The notes under the pieces: model-generated
The model's input: only the letters and a program-made list of their open reading frames with translations
Database searches by the model: none
What the model was told of the DNA's origin: nothing
Source of the DNA: Doryteuthis pealeii
Taxonomy: Eukaryota > Mollusca > Cephalopoda > Myopsida > Loliginidae
Assembly (NCBI GenBank): GCA_023376005.1
Contig: CM042179.1
Span: forward strand, 16,038,148-16,102,147
DNA length: 64,000 bases
Direction of reading: 5' to 3'
Made by a program: the position numbers and the translations under genes
Shown: positions 53,110 through 63,470 of the stretch, one piece after another
Layout of the letters: each line of letters opens with the position of its first letter
Numbering within the stretch: position 1 is the first letter of the stretch

Positions 53110-53394
53110 GTTTTTGCACAACCCTTCCATGCAAGCAGAATGCAACACAAAATCAGTTCTTAAGCAAAGTTTAACAGAATTGAATTCAGAGTTTTGCTTT
53201 TCCTAAACCAATTGTCACACCAAGGTTTAAGAGCCCAGTTTGCACTCCTATTTAGCAATAGCTGGAGGGAGAATAATTGGTTTCATACCTTTCTCAAGGG
53301 TATTAGTACTATGTGAAATGCAAGCAGATTCGTCCAGGATTTGAACTCTGGTCTCCATGTCCATTTCCTATGATGATAACCACAAGCACCTCCA
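53110..53394 (-). mobile_element. SINE B copy
   Basis: Minus strand, 'cacaacccttccatgcaagc' to 'gatgataaccacaagcacct'. Head with 'ccaggatttgaactctgg'. Confidence 0.88.
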
Positions 53395-53417
53395 AATTAC
53401 TGAATATCGAGTAGTTT

Positions 53418-53427
53418 GCCCCCCCCC

Positions 53428-53494
<67 letters not shown>
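53418..53494. repeat. Poly-C and (TC)n
   Basis: C-run at about 53419-53430 followed by (TC)n; gives a false Glu-Arg repeat frame on the minus strand. Confidence 0.95.
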
Positions 53495-53496
<2 letters not shown>

Positions 53497-54044
53497 TTGT
53501 TAAAGAAAAGCCTTTTCTAATCACATGCAGTTAGATCTTTGTTAGATTATTTTTCTTTTGTTTATTAATGGTTTTGGATATTCCTTTGTTGCCTACTAAA
53601 ACATGTGACTTAAATTCTTTTTCGTTTTTGTAATCTTGTAAGAGTTTGTTTTTAATTTCAGTTGCTGCAGAGTGAAAAAAAATGTCAATTTCTTTTTTGT
53701 GTATTATCTTACTAGTAACATTAGTTTAATTCAGACTAGAGTGTCAAATAACAAGAGTGACAATAAACTTGGAAATGGCCTAAACAGGGTCCTTTGTCCA
53801 ATATCATGCTGTGGTTGCTAAAGGCCCAGTGAGAGAAACATCTTCTGTAATTTCAACTAACACACCATATACATGTCCTATCTAATATCAAAAGAATTGC
53901 AGTGCTTCTTTTAAACTTTCCTATATGGTATCACTTATTGGTATAAATGTAACAGTTTAAATATGAATATCCCAACAGCTCATTAAACTTGGGGAAAAAA
54001 CATACATTTTTTATATTATTCAATATATACTGTGTCTTTTACAA
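53495..54044. other. No gene
   Basis: Nothing recognised. Confidence 0.5.
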
Positions 54045-54285
54045 CCTGATTTGATTCTAGTTCTGGAGGTCTGGGGAATGTAGAGCACCACTTCATCTCT
54101 ATTGCTCCCATGTCCACTCTGACCTGGAGGGGTAGTACCTGTTAGGATTCCTTCTATGAGTTAAATAAAAATTTGTTTACAAAAAAAAAATTAGATTAAA
54201 AAATGTTCTTTTAAGGAATATTTCAAAACTTGCTGGCATTAAATGACCCATCATGGTTGATATGCCATAAAACAAAACAAAACAA
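54045..54285 (+). mobile_element. SINE C copy
   Basis: 'tccactctgacctggagggg' + 'tagtacctgttagg', then 'tggcattaaatgacccatca' + 'tggttgatatgccataaaac' and an (AAAAC)n 3' tail. Confidence 0.82.
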
Positions 54286-54617
54286 ACAATCAATGCATTG
54301 TAGTTAATGAAAAATGTTCTTGGATTCAGATCTAAGATTTGTTTCTGTACGCTGTTATGTTTGTTCTCAAGTTACATCCATTATTGTATCCTTGCCCTCT
54401 TTCGGAAACAATAAAAAGTTGCACATATAGAGATCTGAGGAGTATCGAAGGTGCTTCACTTGCACAAACCAGTGTTTTGCCAAAAACTGAAAACCAAGTT
54501 GAGCAATTTATACAGGTTCATTGTCATAGTGAATTTACCACTGACCTGCAGTCCATGTGTCTAGTCATTTAGAATGCACACACAGAATTGTAAATGTGAC
54601 GAGATTTCAAAGTAATA
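54286..54617. other. No gene called
   Basis: A 77-codon frame (54339-54572) has ordinary composition but no recognised motif. Confidence 0.4.
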
Positions 54618-54930
54618 TTCTTTGCTGACTATATATATTTACCAACCCCTCCACACAAGCAGGATGCGACACAAGGTCAATTTCTTAAGCGGAGTTCAGC
54701 AGGTTTGAATTCAAATGTTTCCTTCTCCTAGACCGGTTGCCTAAGCAAGGCTAAAGAGCCCAGACTGCCCTGCTATTTACCCATAGCTGGAGGGAGAGTA
54801 GGATTCATACCTTTCCCAAGGGTATTAGCGCTAAGTGAAATGCAATTATCACATCCAGGATTTGAACTCGGGCGACGAGTCCATTTCCCATGACTTTAAC
54901 CATTACACCATGCGCTTCTTTGCTGACTAT
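54618..54930 (-). mobile_element. SINE B with exact 15-bp target duplication
   Basis: 'ttctttgctgactat' at 54618-54632 and again at 54916-54930 brackets a near full-length minus-strand SINE B (54633-54915). This proves SINE B is a mobile unit and fixes its ends. Confidence 0.95.
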
Positions 54931-55069
54931 AAGGAGACTCTATTCATGGTGAACTATATCCTCTTTGTCAAAAAGGATCATGAGCAGAACATTGATCTTG
55001 CTCTAAACTTAACAAGCCTTCTTTGGCCTTAGTAATGAAAAAGAATTCTAAACAAATTACTTAGCCAGA

Positions 55070-55170
55070 GTTGCCAGTATACATCCACTGTTGCAGTATA
55101 GTGGGATGTATACATCCACTGGTGTGTGATGTATACATCCACTGTTGCAGTATAGTGGGTATACATCCAC
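55070..55170 (+). repeat. Short tandem repeat
   Basis: 'gtatacatccactgttgcag' + 'tatagtggg' alternates with 'tacatccactggtgtgtgat', about two copies of each. It ends in the SINE B head, whose 'ggtgtgtgatgtaatgg' may have seeded it. Confidence 0.8.
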
Positions 55171-55602
55171 CGGTGTGTGATGTAATGGTTATTGGCATAG
55201 GAAATGGACATGACGAGATGAGTTCTAATCCTGGATGAGTCTGGTTGCATTTCACATAGCACTAATACCACTGGGAAATGTATGAAACTGACTGATCTCC
55301 CTCCAGCTATGGATAGATAATAGGGCAGACTGGGCTCTTTAACCTTGATAGGCAACCAGTCTAGGAAAAGGAAAACTGAAATCAAACCTGTTAAACTCTG
55401 TTTTAAAAAATTAACCTTGTATCACATCCTTCTTGTGCAGTATTGGTAAATATTTCTTTTTCTTTTAATAAATTCATTTTACTTCAATTTTTTCATTTAT
55501 CATGTACCTAATTTAATTTCTATGTTGTGGCAACTTGAGAGTCCCACTTAAGAAATTGACCTTGTGTAGTATCCTGCTTATATGGAGGGGTTGGTAAAGA
55601 TT
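55170..55602 (+). mobile_element. SINE B copy with shared internal insert
   Basis: Complete head and body to 55450, then the segment also seen at 43183-43275, then a second SINE B 3' end at 55547-55602 ('cttaagaaattgaccttgtg', 'ggaggggttggtaaag'). Confidence 0.85.
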
Positions 55603-55614
55603 TATATGACTAAA

Positions 55615-55895
55615 GTTTGATTGATTGATTAATTTTAATGGTATGTCAACCCATCTAGTATTATTTCAAGCCTAGAGGTTAGGGAATCACATTCTTGTGT
55701 ATGCAGTTGTTTCTTGAGAGATGTTTTCTGTATATGGTCCTATTGAATACAAATAATTTTTAAACAGATTTATTTGACCCATAAAAAGGACCCTAACAGG
55801 TACTACCACTCCAGGTTATAGTAGACATTGCAATAAAGAGATGACTCCACACTCCCCCGAGCTCCAAACTGAAGCCTCACCACCAAATGCAGTGT
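55615..55895 (-). mobile_element. SINE C copy
   Basis: Minus strand: tail 'ttttaatggtatgtcaaccc', body 'ccctaacaggtactaccact', head-side 'agctccaaactgaagcctca'. Confidence 0.8.
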
Positions 55896-57060
55896 TAATA
55901 ATTAATAGGTGGCCTATTGATTATGTACAGTAATGTAGAATTCAAAATGTAACTGATAATTCTTTCATAAGAAGAGTCATGGAAAATACCCAATAAAATG
56001 ATAAATAAGGCTTCATCTTTAGCTGACTCCTTTTGATCTGTTCTCTGATTGGTCAATCCAATTGTGAGAACAGGTTAATAGAGTTAGAGCAAAGGTAACA
56101 AACACAAATAAAGATGTTTGATTCAAAGTGATAATACTTGAGGATAAAACTCCGACAAAGGTTGATAGACAAAACATTTAATATACAGCACATAGATAAA
56201 CAGGGTACATAATACATAGGTGTACATAAACATTCATACAAAAGTAGTATAAACACATATACAAGAGTAGAGATAATGACACATTCATGAATGGTAAAAT
56301 ACAAGATATTTAGGTATCAAAGAGATACCTAAATGTACATAAAAACATAGTTACAGATACATGACTAAAGGATAGTCATATATCGTATACAAGACTTACT
56401 ATCAGTGAGTGGCCAGTGTTAAGGGCCGAAGCCCCAACGAGAAGGGGGTAGACAGAGTCTAACCCAGTGGTGTCTCGTAGGTCGGCAGGCAAAGAGCGAG
56501 AGACGTTCAAACCAGCCACTTAACTCTTAAAGTCCTATACCACTTCATTCCACCCAGCCGGAAGTCTCATTCATTTTCCTTATCCACCCCAGACGATAGC
56601 TTTTGTTTAAATATGATAGTAAACATATTTAGAAGTCTTTGATTTGAGGGAAATAACAGGTAACTTTAGATGCAAAGGTCATTTTTAACCATTTTTTTAT
56701 ATATCCTTATAGGAATGCTCTGGACTTAGAAAAATCTCAACAGAATGTTAAGAGTTAAATATCAAAGGCCCCTAGCGGGAACCAGCGAACTAAATGGGCA
56801 GACAACTCCCCAGGCAAATACGAAACTAATGCCAGAAAGACATAAAAAATAATCTGTGTCTTTATGTTCATCCATGACAACAACAAAAAAACCCAACAAA
56901 GATGAACATCAGGACAAACCGAGAAACAAACATCCAAGAAATCCCAAATCAGCAGAAAAGAGGAATCAGCCTAGATAGAAGAATAGAAGATCCTGCCAGA
57001 AGTTAAGTATGATAAGAAAAGAAGCAGTATAGTGTCATACCCACATGATGGAATTCATCT
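55896..57060. other. No gene; GC-richer island at 56400-56580
   Basis: AT-rich except for about 180 bp ('gggccgaagccccaacgaga', 'tgtctcgtaggtcggcaggc') that stands out in composition and contains the small inverted repeat GGGCC..AGCCCC. No match to rRNA or a known gene recognised. Confidence 0.4.
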
Positions 57061-57937
57061 GGTTTGCACCAATTCATTAGAACCTGTTCTTGGAATTTCA
57101 CTAATTCCAAGAACTGGTTGTTAGCTTAAATCAAGACTTGTCAACCCTTTTTTTTTTTTTACAAATGATCCTTTTTACTTTTAACTTGTTTTGCTGGATT
57201 CCTCATAGATCATTCAATGCAAAAAAGAACCTTTTTATTTTAATTTATTTTATTCACTTTTTTAGCAATGATTTTGATTAGGAATATTCTAGTAATAACA
57301 GTAAATATATTAACTTTGTTTTAAAATATAACTAATTCAGTTCTGATAGAAATGTCTTTATGAACTAAATTCTATAGAATATTATTCATAATACACCATT
57401 TTAAATTACATATATAATTAAGATAAAGAAAAAATATACGACAATCCAAAGATCGACCTTTCCACATATATCGGGCAAGCATGGTTTTCTGCTAGAGACT
57501 GTGGCAGTAAGAGAACCTGTTCTTAGTGAGACCTGTAGCAGCTCTTAAAATTTTTTAACCCCACCACTGATCATACTCATGATACCCCTTGGAGGTTGGT
57601 GGGGGGATCTTACTCCTTTGCAGGGGATACAGTCAGCATATTCTAAACTGTCGACAGGCTAACCAAAGTTTGAGATTGTTGATTAGATGGATAAGACAAT
57701 ATTGTGTCATAGGTCAGCATTTCTCACAGTGTGAAACACTTAAAAGTACTTGAAGATATGTCATGTATAGGCATAATTTGACCCATGCATGAAAGAAATA
57801 AGTGGCAAGGAATAGCAAAACAGAATGGTTATATGTGTATTTATATGTGTATTTATATGTGACAAAAAATGAAGAGACAACAATCAGTACATTCAAACAA
57901 ATAAAAGAACAATGTAAACTTGAAAATAACAAAAGGT

Positions 57938-57941
<4 letters not shown>
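57061..57941. other. No gene; small hairpin
   Basis: 'acctgttcttggaatt' (57083-57098) and 'aattccaagaactggt' (57104-57119) form an imperfect hairpin. A TA tract lies at 57942-57983. Confidence 0.5.
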
Positions 57942-57983
<42 letters not shown>

Positions 57984-57985
<2 letters not shown>

Positions 57986-58334
57986 TCACACATCCAAAAC
58001 ATCCTGAACCTCTTAAGTAAAAAAATAAAATAAAATAAAATGTTCAGGTTTCCCTTAGAGGAAAAAAACTCTTTAAGATAAGATGATAAATTAAAACTCA
58101 TCTTTTTTCGAAGAGGAATACAGTAATTACTTACTCTATTTTTCTTTGTTTCTGTTCTTGTTAATTCCACTTCAGTTGGGGTGAGTGGGGGCTTTTCTGT
58201 CTGCAGAAGCAATACAGCAGAACTACTTTACCCTCTTATGATCAGTGCTAAAATATACAATATGTTCATTCTGAATCTTGACTATTATTAACTAAAATTT
58301 TCTCTCTTGTTTTCAAACCCATAACAATTTGCCA
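57984..58334. other. No gene
   Basis: Nothing recognised. Confidence 0.5.
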
Positions 58335-58400
58335 TTGGAATGTAGTGATGAAGTTCCAATTTAAAGTCCTGGTGAGTGTAAGTACCTCTTTTTTTTTAAC
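58335..58400 (+). mobile_element. SINE C head fragment
   Basis: 'atgtagtgatgaagttccaa' and 'tcctggtgagtgtaagtacc' match the 5' part of SINE C copies at 18.8 and 54.1 kb. Confidence 0.5.
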
Positions 58401-58502
58401 AGTTATCATAACATTCTATGTTTTAGCAATTCAATTTATAATTTCAAATGTTCAAGCAAGTATGTGAAATCCCGACAGTATTCAATGATACAAACTTTTA
58501 AA

Positions 58503-58711
58503 TTGTTGGTTGGTTGGTTGGTTGATTTGTTTAATGGCATACCAACCCTTTTCAGGTCATTTAATGCTGAATAAAGTCATTTTTAAATTATATTGCTTAC
58601 AGTATCTGCTGTTAGCTAAATGGTCACCCATCTAAGTATTGAACAGGCTTATCGTTGCTTAACTTTGGTGGTCGAGCAGAAATTGATGCTTTCAACATGA
58701 CGACTGTAAGC
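58503..58711 (-). mobile_element. 5S-rRNA-headed SINE with SINE C tail
   Basis: Minus strand: a 5S-like sequence (58711-58595), a short AT linker, then the family C tail ('CATTAAATGACCTGAAAAGG' + 'GTTGGTATGCCATTAAAC') and an (AACC)n end at 58503-58526. This is the structure of a 5S-derived SINE (SINE3 type): an internal Pol III promoter head plus a shared 3' tail. Confidence 0.7.
58595..58711 (-). pseudogene. 5S rRNA-derived sequence
   Basis: 117 nt on the minus strand, the length of 5S rRNA (about 119-120). Recognisable 5S blocks in order: 'CATGTTGAAAGCA', 'CGACCACCAAAGTTAAGCAA' (box A region), 'CAATACTTAGATGGGTGACC' (box C region), 'GATACTGTAAGC'. The terminal helix GCTTACAGT/ACTGTAAGC is perfect over 9 bp, with a C-G pair of typical 5S replaced by T-A on both strands. 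The loop E/helix IV part is diverged. It is a 5S-derived repeat rather than a functional gene. Confidence 0.78.
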
Positions 58712-59552
58712 CTTTCAAGTTGAGAAACTCTTTTATCAATGTCCACAAATCAAACTTCTCTGTCTAAAGTTCCCATCCCCTCATTTTGAGTGCCCCCTTT
58801 GGATCATTGCCCCCTTGATAACTGCTTTGATTTTTCAAATTGACAGGCTGAACAACACTGGTGAAGGAAGACTTTCTGCATAAACAACTACAAGTCTTCT
58901 GTACAATCCTTGTATGCTGTGTAGAGGCCTTGTTGTAGAGGTTCACAAATAATATTAAAATGACAAATAAAAATATGACACAGTTTAGGTAGAAAATACG
59001 GAGAAATGATAAAACAAATGCATATGATTAGATGGTAACAAATAAATTTATTCAGAGAATAAATTTGCAATAATCAACGAAATTGAATGTTTAAAAGAAA
59101 TAGTGTAGATATGATGTGGAAAGGTTTGCTAAAAAATGTGTAATGTAAAATGTAAAATGTTTATGTAGTCGAAAAGTTCAAATAGACGTATGCTAGAAAT
59201 GAGAATTAAGTTTGTATATTCGACCTGCAGAAACGGATTTCTGATGTTGAACGAAGTGGTATGAATGAATGGTAGTAGTAGGAGCGTTTTAGTTGTGTTA
59301 AGGTAGTAAAATCGTTCGTTCGGACATCTGTTTCTTGGTCGTGTTCTATCTGGCCGCGAGATGGAATCTGTGTGTTTGTTTGTTGTTTTTGGTGTATGTG
59401 TCCTATCTGATGGCGAGATGAATTCTGTGTGATCTATCCGGTGTGGAGATTGTAACTGTCTGACAGCAAGATGAGATCTGTGTAATTGTTGATTTCTTCT
59501 CTGTCTTTTATAATTACCAGGTGGATCAAAAAGTAATTAATTTTTTAGGCAC
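58712..59552. other. No gene; possible LTR-like promoter region on minus strand
   Basis: 59250-59520 contains three degenerate repeats of 'gagatggaatctgtgtg'. On the minus strand 'TTATAAAAGACAGAGAAG' (TATA-like, about 59497-59514) precedes, by about 450 nt, 'CTGAATAAATTTATTTG' (poly-A signal, about 59042-59058). That would fit an LTR or a short Pol II unit. No ends located. Confidence 0.35.
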
Positions 59553-59733
59553 GGACGTAGTAGTAAGCATTGCTAATCCAGCCAATCGACTCTGATTTTT
59601 GTGTAAACATTTGTTTTAATGTCTTTTTGAGGCGCAAATGCGCAGACGTAGTAGAGAACAATGCTAACTTAGCCAATCGATTCTGATTTTTATGTAAACA
59701 TTTGTTTTAATATCTTTTCCTTAAGTTTGGGAA
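59553..59733 (+). repeat. 91-bp tandem duplication
   Basis: 'gacgtagtagtaagcattgc' / 'gacgtagtagagaacaatgc' and 'ctgatttttgtgtaaacatt' / 'ctgatttttatgtaaacatt' at 91-bp spacing. The preceding 'gtggatcaaaaagtaattaa' resembles mariner-type ends but no partner end was found. Confidence 0.8.
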
Positions 59734-59794
59734 AAGAAATATGTTTATGTGTTTTTAACCTTATTTGGGTATGAAATATACGATTGTATTCTAT

Positions 59795-59860
59795 AGGTGT
59801 AATGGTTTGCTAGATGGATTAGCAAACCATTGTTAGAGGGTTCAATTCTCAATGACTGCT
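59795..59860 (+). mobile_element. tRNA-like SINE head remnant
   Basis: 'ataggtgtaatggtttgcta' (box A) and 'gagggttcaattctcaat' (box B) 45 nt apart. The tail is unrelated to families A-C. Low confidence. Confidence 0.35.
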
Positions 59861-60024
59861 CCATATTTCTGGCCTTGTGTCACAACTAAGCTAAGCTTAG
59901 TAAATAAATTGATTCAAACACAGATCCATATTGAGTCAATACTAAATGGATGCCACCACCACATATTTGACGATAAAAGAAAATGATATGCATAGCCATC
60001 AATCCATCTATGTTTTATGTATTT

Positions 60025-60100
60025 ACATTGGTTTGGTTTGGTTTGGTTTGTTTAATGGCATATCAACCCTGTGGGTTATTTAATGCCAAAACTGTTAGAA
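60025..60100 (-). mobile_element. SINE C tail fragment
   Basis: (GGTTT)n then 'gtttaatggcatatcaaccc' + 'tgtgggttatttaatgcc'. On the minus strand this is the family 3' end with an (AAACC)n tail. Confidence 0.75.
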
Positions 60101-61314
60101 TGTGAAATAAAAGTATTGACATGAAAATTTAAACTAGAATTTCCAGCCCTGAATATTAAATATTCCCTTATGATATAAAGTAATAATTTCTTAATAATCT
60201 TATTTTGATGAATACAAATAATATTTTTAATGTATAAAACACTTTTTTGTATGTATCATTGATTAAGTATCTATCTAATTTCTTTCTTTCTTTTTTTTTT
60301 TTTTGGGGGGTGAGGTTCACTGATATTCTGATTATCTATATTATCTATATAGTTAGATTATCTATATAATTATATCATCCATTTAATTGGTTAATCCATA
60401 TAATTAGATTATCCATCTTATTGGATTACCCAAGTAGATGGATAATAATAAACCAAAATTGGAGCCTTTCCAATTTTTGTAACTTTCAGTTATCTTATTT
60501 TCTAATTGTACTTTTAGAAAATCTATTTTTTATGGTTTTATTCCAAACTATTCTATATCTTTGAAATAAAAACAAATATTATCAAAGTCAGCAAAAAGAA
60601 TGGAGAAAGAGAAGTGAAGTTTTCACAAAAAGTGGGAACATTAATATTTTGTAAGAAAAGTAAAGGTGAAATGCAAAAATGCCTGTATACTTTTGCTCTA
60701 CAAAAACAGTATATAGCCATTTAGAGATATTATGAAACAAAACACAGAGAATAGTATGAAATATTCACTGGAAAGACCCAAGAATAAAACATTGAGCCTC
60801 TTCAGACAACCCTTTTAAAGCAACCAAATAAAAATTAAGTTGGTAAAAAGTTTTACTATAGATAAAATGATCATAATATCAACATGACTATTCACTTAAG
60901 ATAATATTCAGTATTGACTCTTCAGCAAATATTAGTTTAATATTATTAAATATTAGTTGAACTCATTTCACCAACCAGTGGTGGAACAGGGGGCTAGGAA
61001 GGGCAGTTGTCCTAGGGTGCAATTTCAGGGGTATGTAAAATTGCCCCAACCCAAAGGCCTTTGCATTGCTATATTGAAATATATTGCCTAACTTTTTCCA
61101 ATATACTCCTGAAATTTGAACACATAGAATTTGAAAGTGGGCAGATAAGTGAAGCTTTGAAAAATATGAATCAGTATTTATTGGCCCCTAGAGGGGGTAC
61201 TGGGTAAAGTCCTTGCCAATCCCAACCCCCTGCACTCCTGAATGACTATGTTGGCATGCTACTACCAGCAACTGGCAACGGCTGCTAAAGATTTCAAAAC
61301 ATTTTTCAATCCCC
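60101..61314. other. No gene
   Basis: AT-rich; 60330-60430 contains a local 'gattatctatataatta'-type repeat. Nothing else recognised. Confidence 0.5.
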
Positions 61315-61570
61315 TTGAAGAAATTTGTTTTGGTTTGTTGGATTTTATGGCATGTCAACCCTTGTTGGGTTATTTTATGCCGAAGACATTTTGTTCTATT
61401 CATGCTTCATGGGTATTGAAAATTTGTTTTTGAACTCAATTTTTTAACACATTTTTTTTAAACTAATTTTTTTTCTATTTAACCCATAGATGGGATCCTA
61501 ACAGGTACTACCACTACGGGTTAGAGTGGGCCTAGGAGTAATGGTGATGAAGGGGTACTAAAGGTAAGAT
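61315..61570 (-). mobile_element. SINE C copy
   Basis: Minus strand: tail 'tttatggcatgtcaaccctt', body 'tttaacccatagatgggatc' + 'ctaacaggtactaccac', head-side 'aatggtgatgaaggggtac'. Confidence 0.82.
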
Positions 61571-62026
61571 ATATTTAAAAAACTGGAAATGTGTATTAAA
61601 CATGCAGTGACATTTGATTAAGTAAAACTCAAGTTAGTAGAAACAGATAGTGCACATGCAATATGTTCTAAAAATGTGCATTTAGTTAGCCTTATTATAT
61701 TAAAAAAAAGCAAAAAAACTAAGCATTCCTAGTGTGTCCTTCACTGCTATCCAAGATGCATTGTGTGGGAAAAAGTTACAGATGAAAAATATTATGAATA
61801 AAGCTGTGAAAACTTAATTGTATACAGTTAAGAGATCTGAAGTAAAGTAAGTTTACTTCTTTTCTATCCAACATGTGAATATGAAGAGTACAGTATTGAT
61901 GTGAGATGAAAATAAAGGAAATATTCAGAATTTTATTTTTAGCTTTGAGAGTATAAATTGGATTGTTCATAGCAATGAAAGAAAAAAGATATTCTTGATC
62001 TATGGGATCCCAATTGTATATTTAAC
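61571..62026. other. No gene
   Basis: Nothing recognised. Confidence 0.5.
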
Positions 62027-63030
62027 TAGCAGAGTTACCTGGCATTACCTGGGATTTAAAAAATTAAAGATATATCTCTTATCTATATTTATATATTCAT
62101 ATATAGATTATAAATCGAAATGTAGTTCAATATTAGCTATGAATATGATATATATGATATATATGATATATCTCTTATCTATATCTATATATTCATATAT
62201 AGATTATAAATCAAAATTGTTCAATATTAGCTATGATATATATGATATATATGATATATATATATATATATCTCCTATCTATATCTATATATTCATATAT
62301 AGATTATAAATCGAAATATTGTTCAATATTAGCTATGAATATGATATATATGATATATGATATATCTCCTATCTATATCTATATATTCATATATAGATTA
62401 TAAATCGAAATATTGTTCAATATTAGCTATGAATATGATATATATGATATATATGATATATCTCCTATCTATATCTATATATTCATATATAGATTATAAA
62501 TCGAAATGTAGTTCAATATTAGCTATGAATATGATATAAAATATTTTCATTTTAACAGCATTGTGTGTTTTCATATCCTTTTATCTATACTTATACCATT
62601 GGATTCATTTCCTTACTCTTAACTTATATATAGATTAATAAAATTATTTTTTTGCATATTTGTTTTATTATCTTTTATTATTTATACATTCTTGTTTTTA
62701 AGTTATTTATTTTCATCATTCTTCTTATTTGTTTTTTATCTGCTTTTTATTATGTTTTATCCTTTTTGTTTTATTTTTTAATCATTTTATCAATCAATTT
62801 TTTAATATTGCATTGATCTCTCCGTTACTATATTCTTATTTAGTTTTTCTTATGGAAAATTAGGAGTAAAAAGTTTTTTTTTACCCTCGTCTTAGACAAA
62901 TTTAGGGTGTGGATTTTATTGAACTTTGGTCTTTGCTGGTCTTCACCAATTTCTTCTTTATAAAAGGACATCTGCTCAGTAGTTGTATAAATAAACATAC
63001 AGACAGAATCTTTCTTTTATATATATTGAT
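62027..63030 (+). mobile_element. Non-autonomous element with CCCGG-type hairpin start
   Basis: Begins 'ctagcagagttacctggcat' + 'tacctgggattt', which looks like the CpG-decayed form of TTACCCGGCGTTACCCGGG, a start I associate with a dispersed repeat in many invertebrates. It ends 'aaacatacagacagaatctt' + 'tcttttatatatat', the end that accompanies it. Internally there is a 5-copy AT-rich tandem repeat and an AT-rich stretch. No ORF. Superfamily unknown to me; recognition is from recall. Confidence 0.5.
62067..62545 (+). repeat. About 98-bp tandem repeat, five copies
   Basis: 'tatatctcttatctatatct' + 'atatattcatatatagatta' + 'taaatcgaaatgtagttcaa' + 'tattagctatgaatatgata', repeated about five times with TA-length variation. 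Frames reading IYSYIDYKSK repeats are artefacts. Confidence 0.93.
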
Positions 63031-63130
63031 ATTGCATTCCTCACTGACCGTTTAAAAACAAAACTTGAATCTTTAGAACTCAAAAACACATTATCAAAAT
63101 TATTCATTACAGTGTGAAGTTTATCCTTTG

Positions 63131-63470
63131 TTGTTGGAATATTTTGGTATATAAGGTGTACTGCAATGAACCACTTAAATTTATAGACTAAGCGAGGTCA
63201 CATGGTTTAAACCTCAGCAACAGCCGAAATATGTGGTTGGTTAACTACTTAATCGGCTGATATTGACAGACTTCAATTTGCATTCATTGACGAACAACCT
63301 GCCAAACTGAGGAGCACCAAGGAACAACCAAAGGATCATACCCAATATTAATGGATAGTAAGGAGGAACACAAGGATTCTTCACTAAGGATCATGTTCTG
63401 CTTAACATCAAGGATCTCTGCTGGACAGTGCTCTTGTTTGAAGTGTAAAGGATGGCCACAAAAATCATTA
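63131..63470 (+). repeat. Repeat L copy 2
   Basis: Plus-strand relative of 49838-50082: 'tgttggaatattttggtata', 'tttatagactaagcgaggtc' + 'acatggttt', 'gcattcattgacgaac', 'agtgctcttgtttgaa' + gtgtaaaggatg. No coding motif. Confidence 0.65.

Noticed and set aside
54925..55032. Short frame 'FADYKETLFMVNYILF' as a coding exon
   Set aside because: It begins inside the target duplication of a SINE B; with the SINE removed the frame meets stops immediately upstream.
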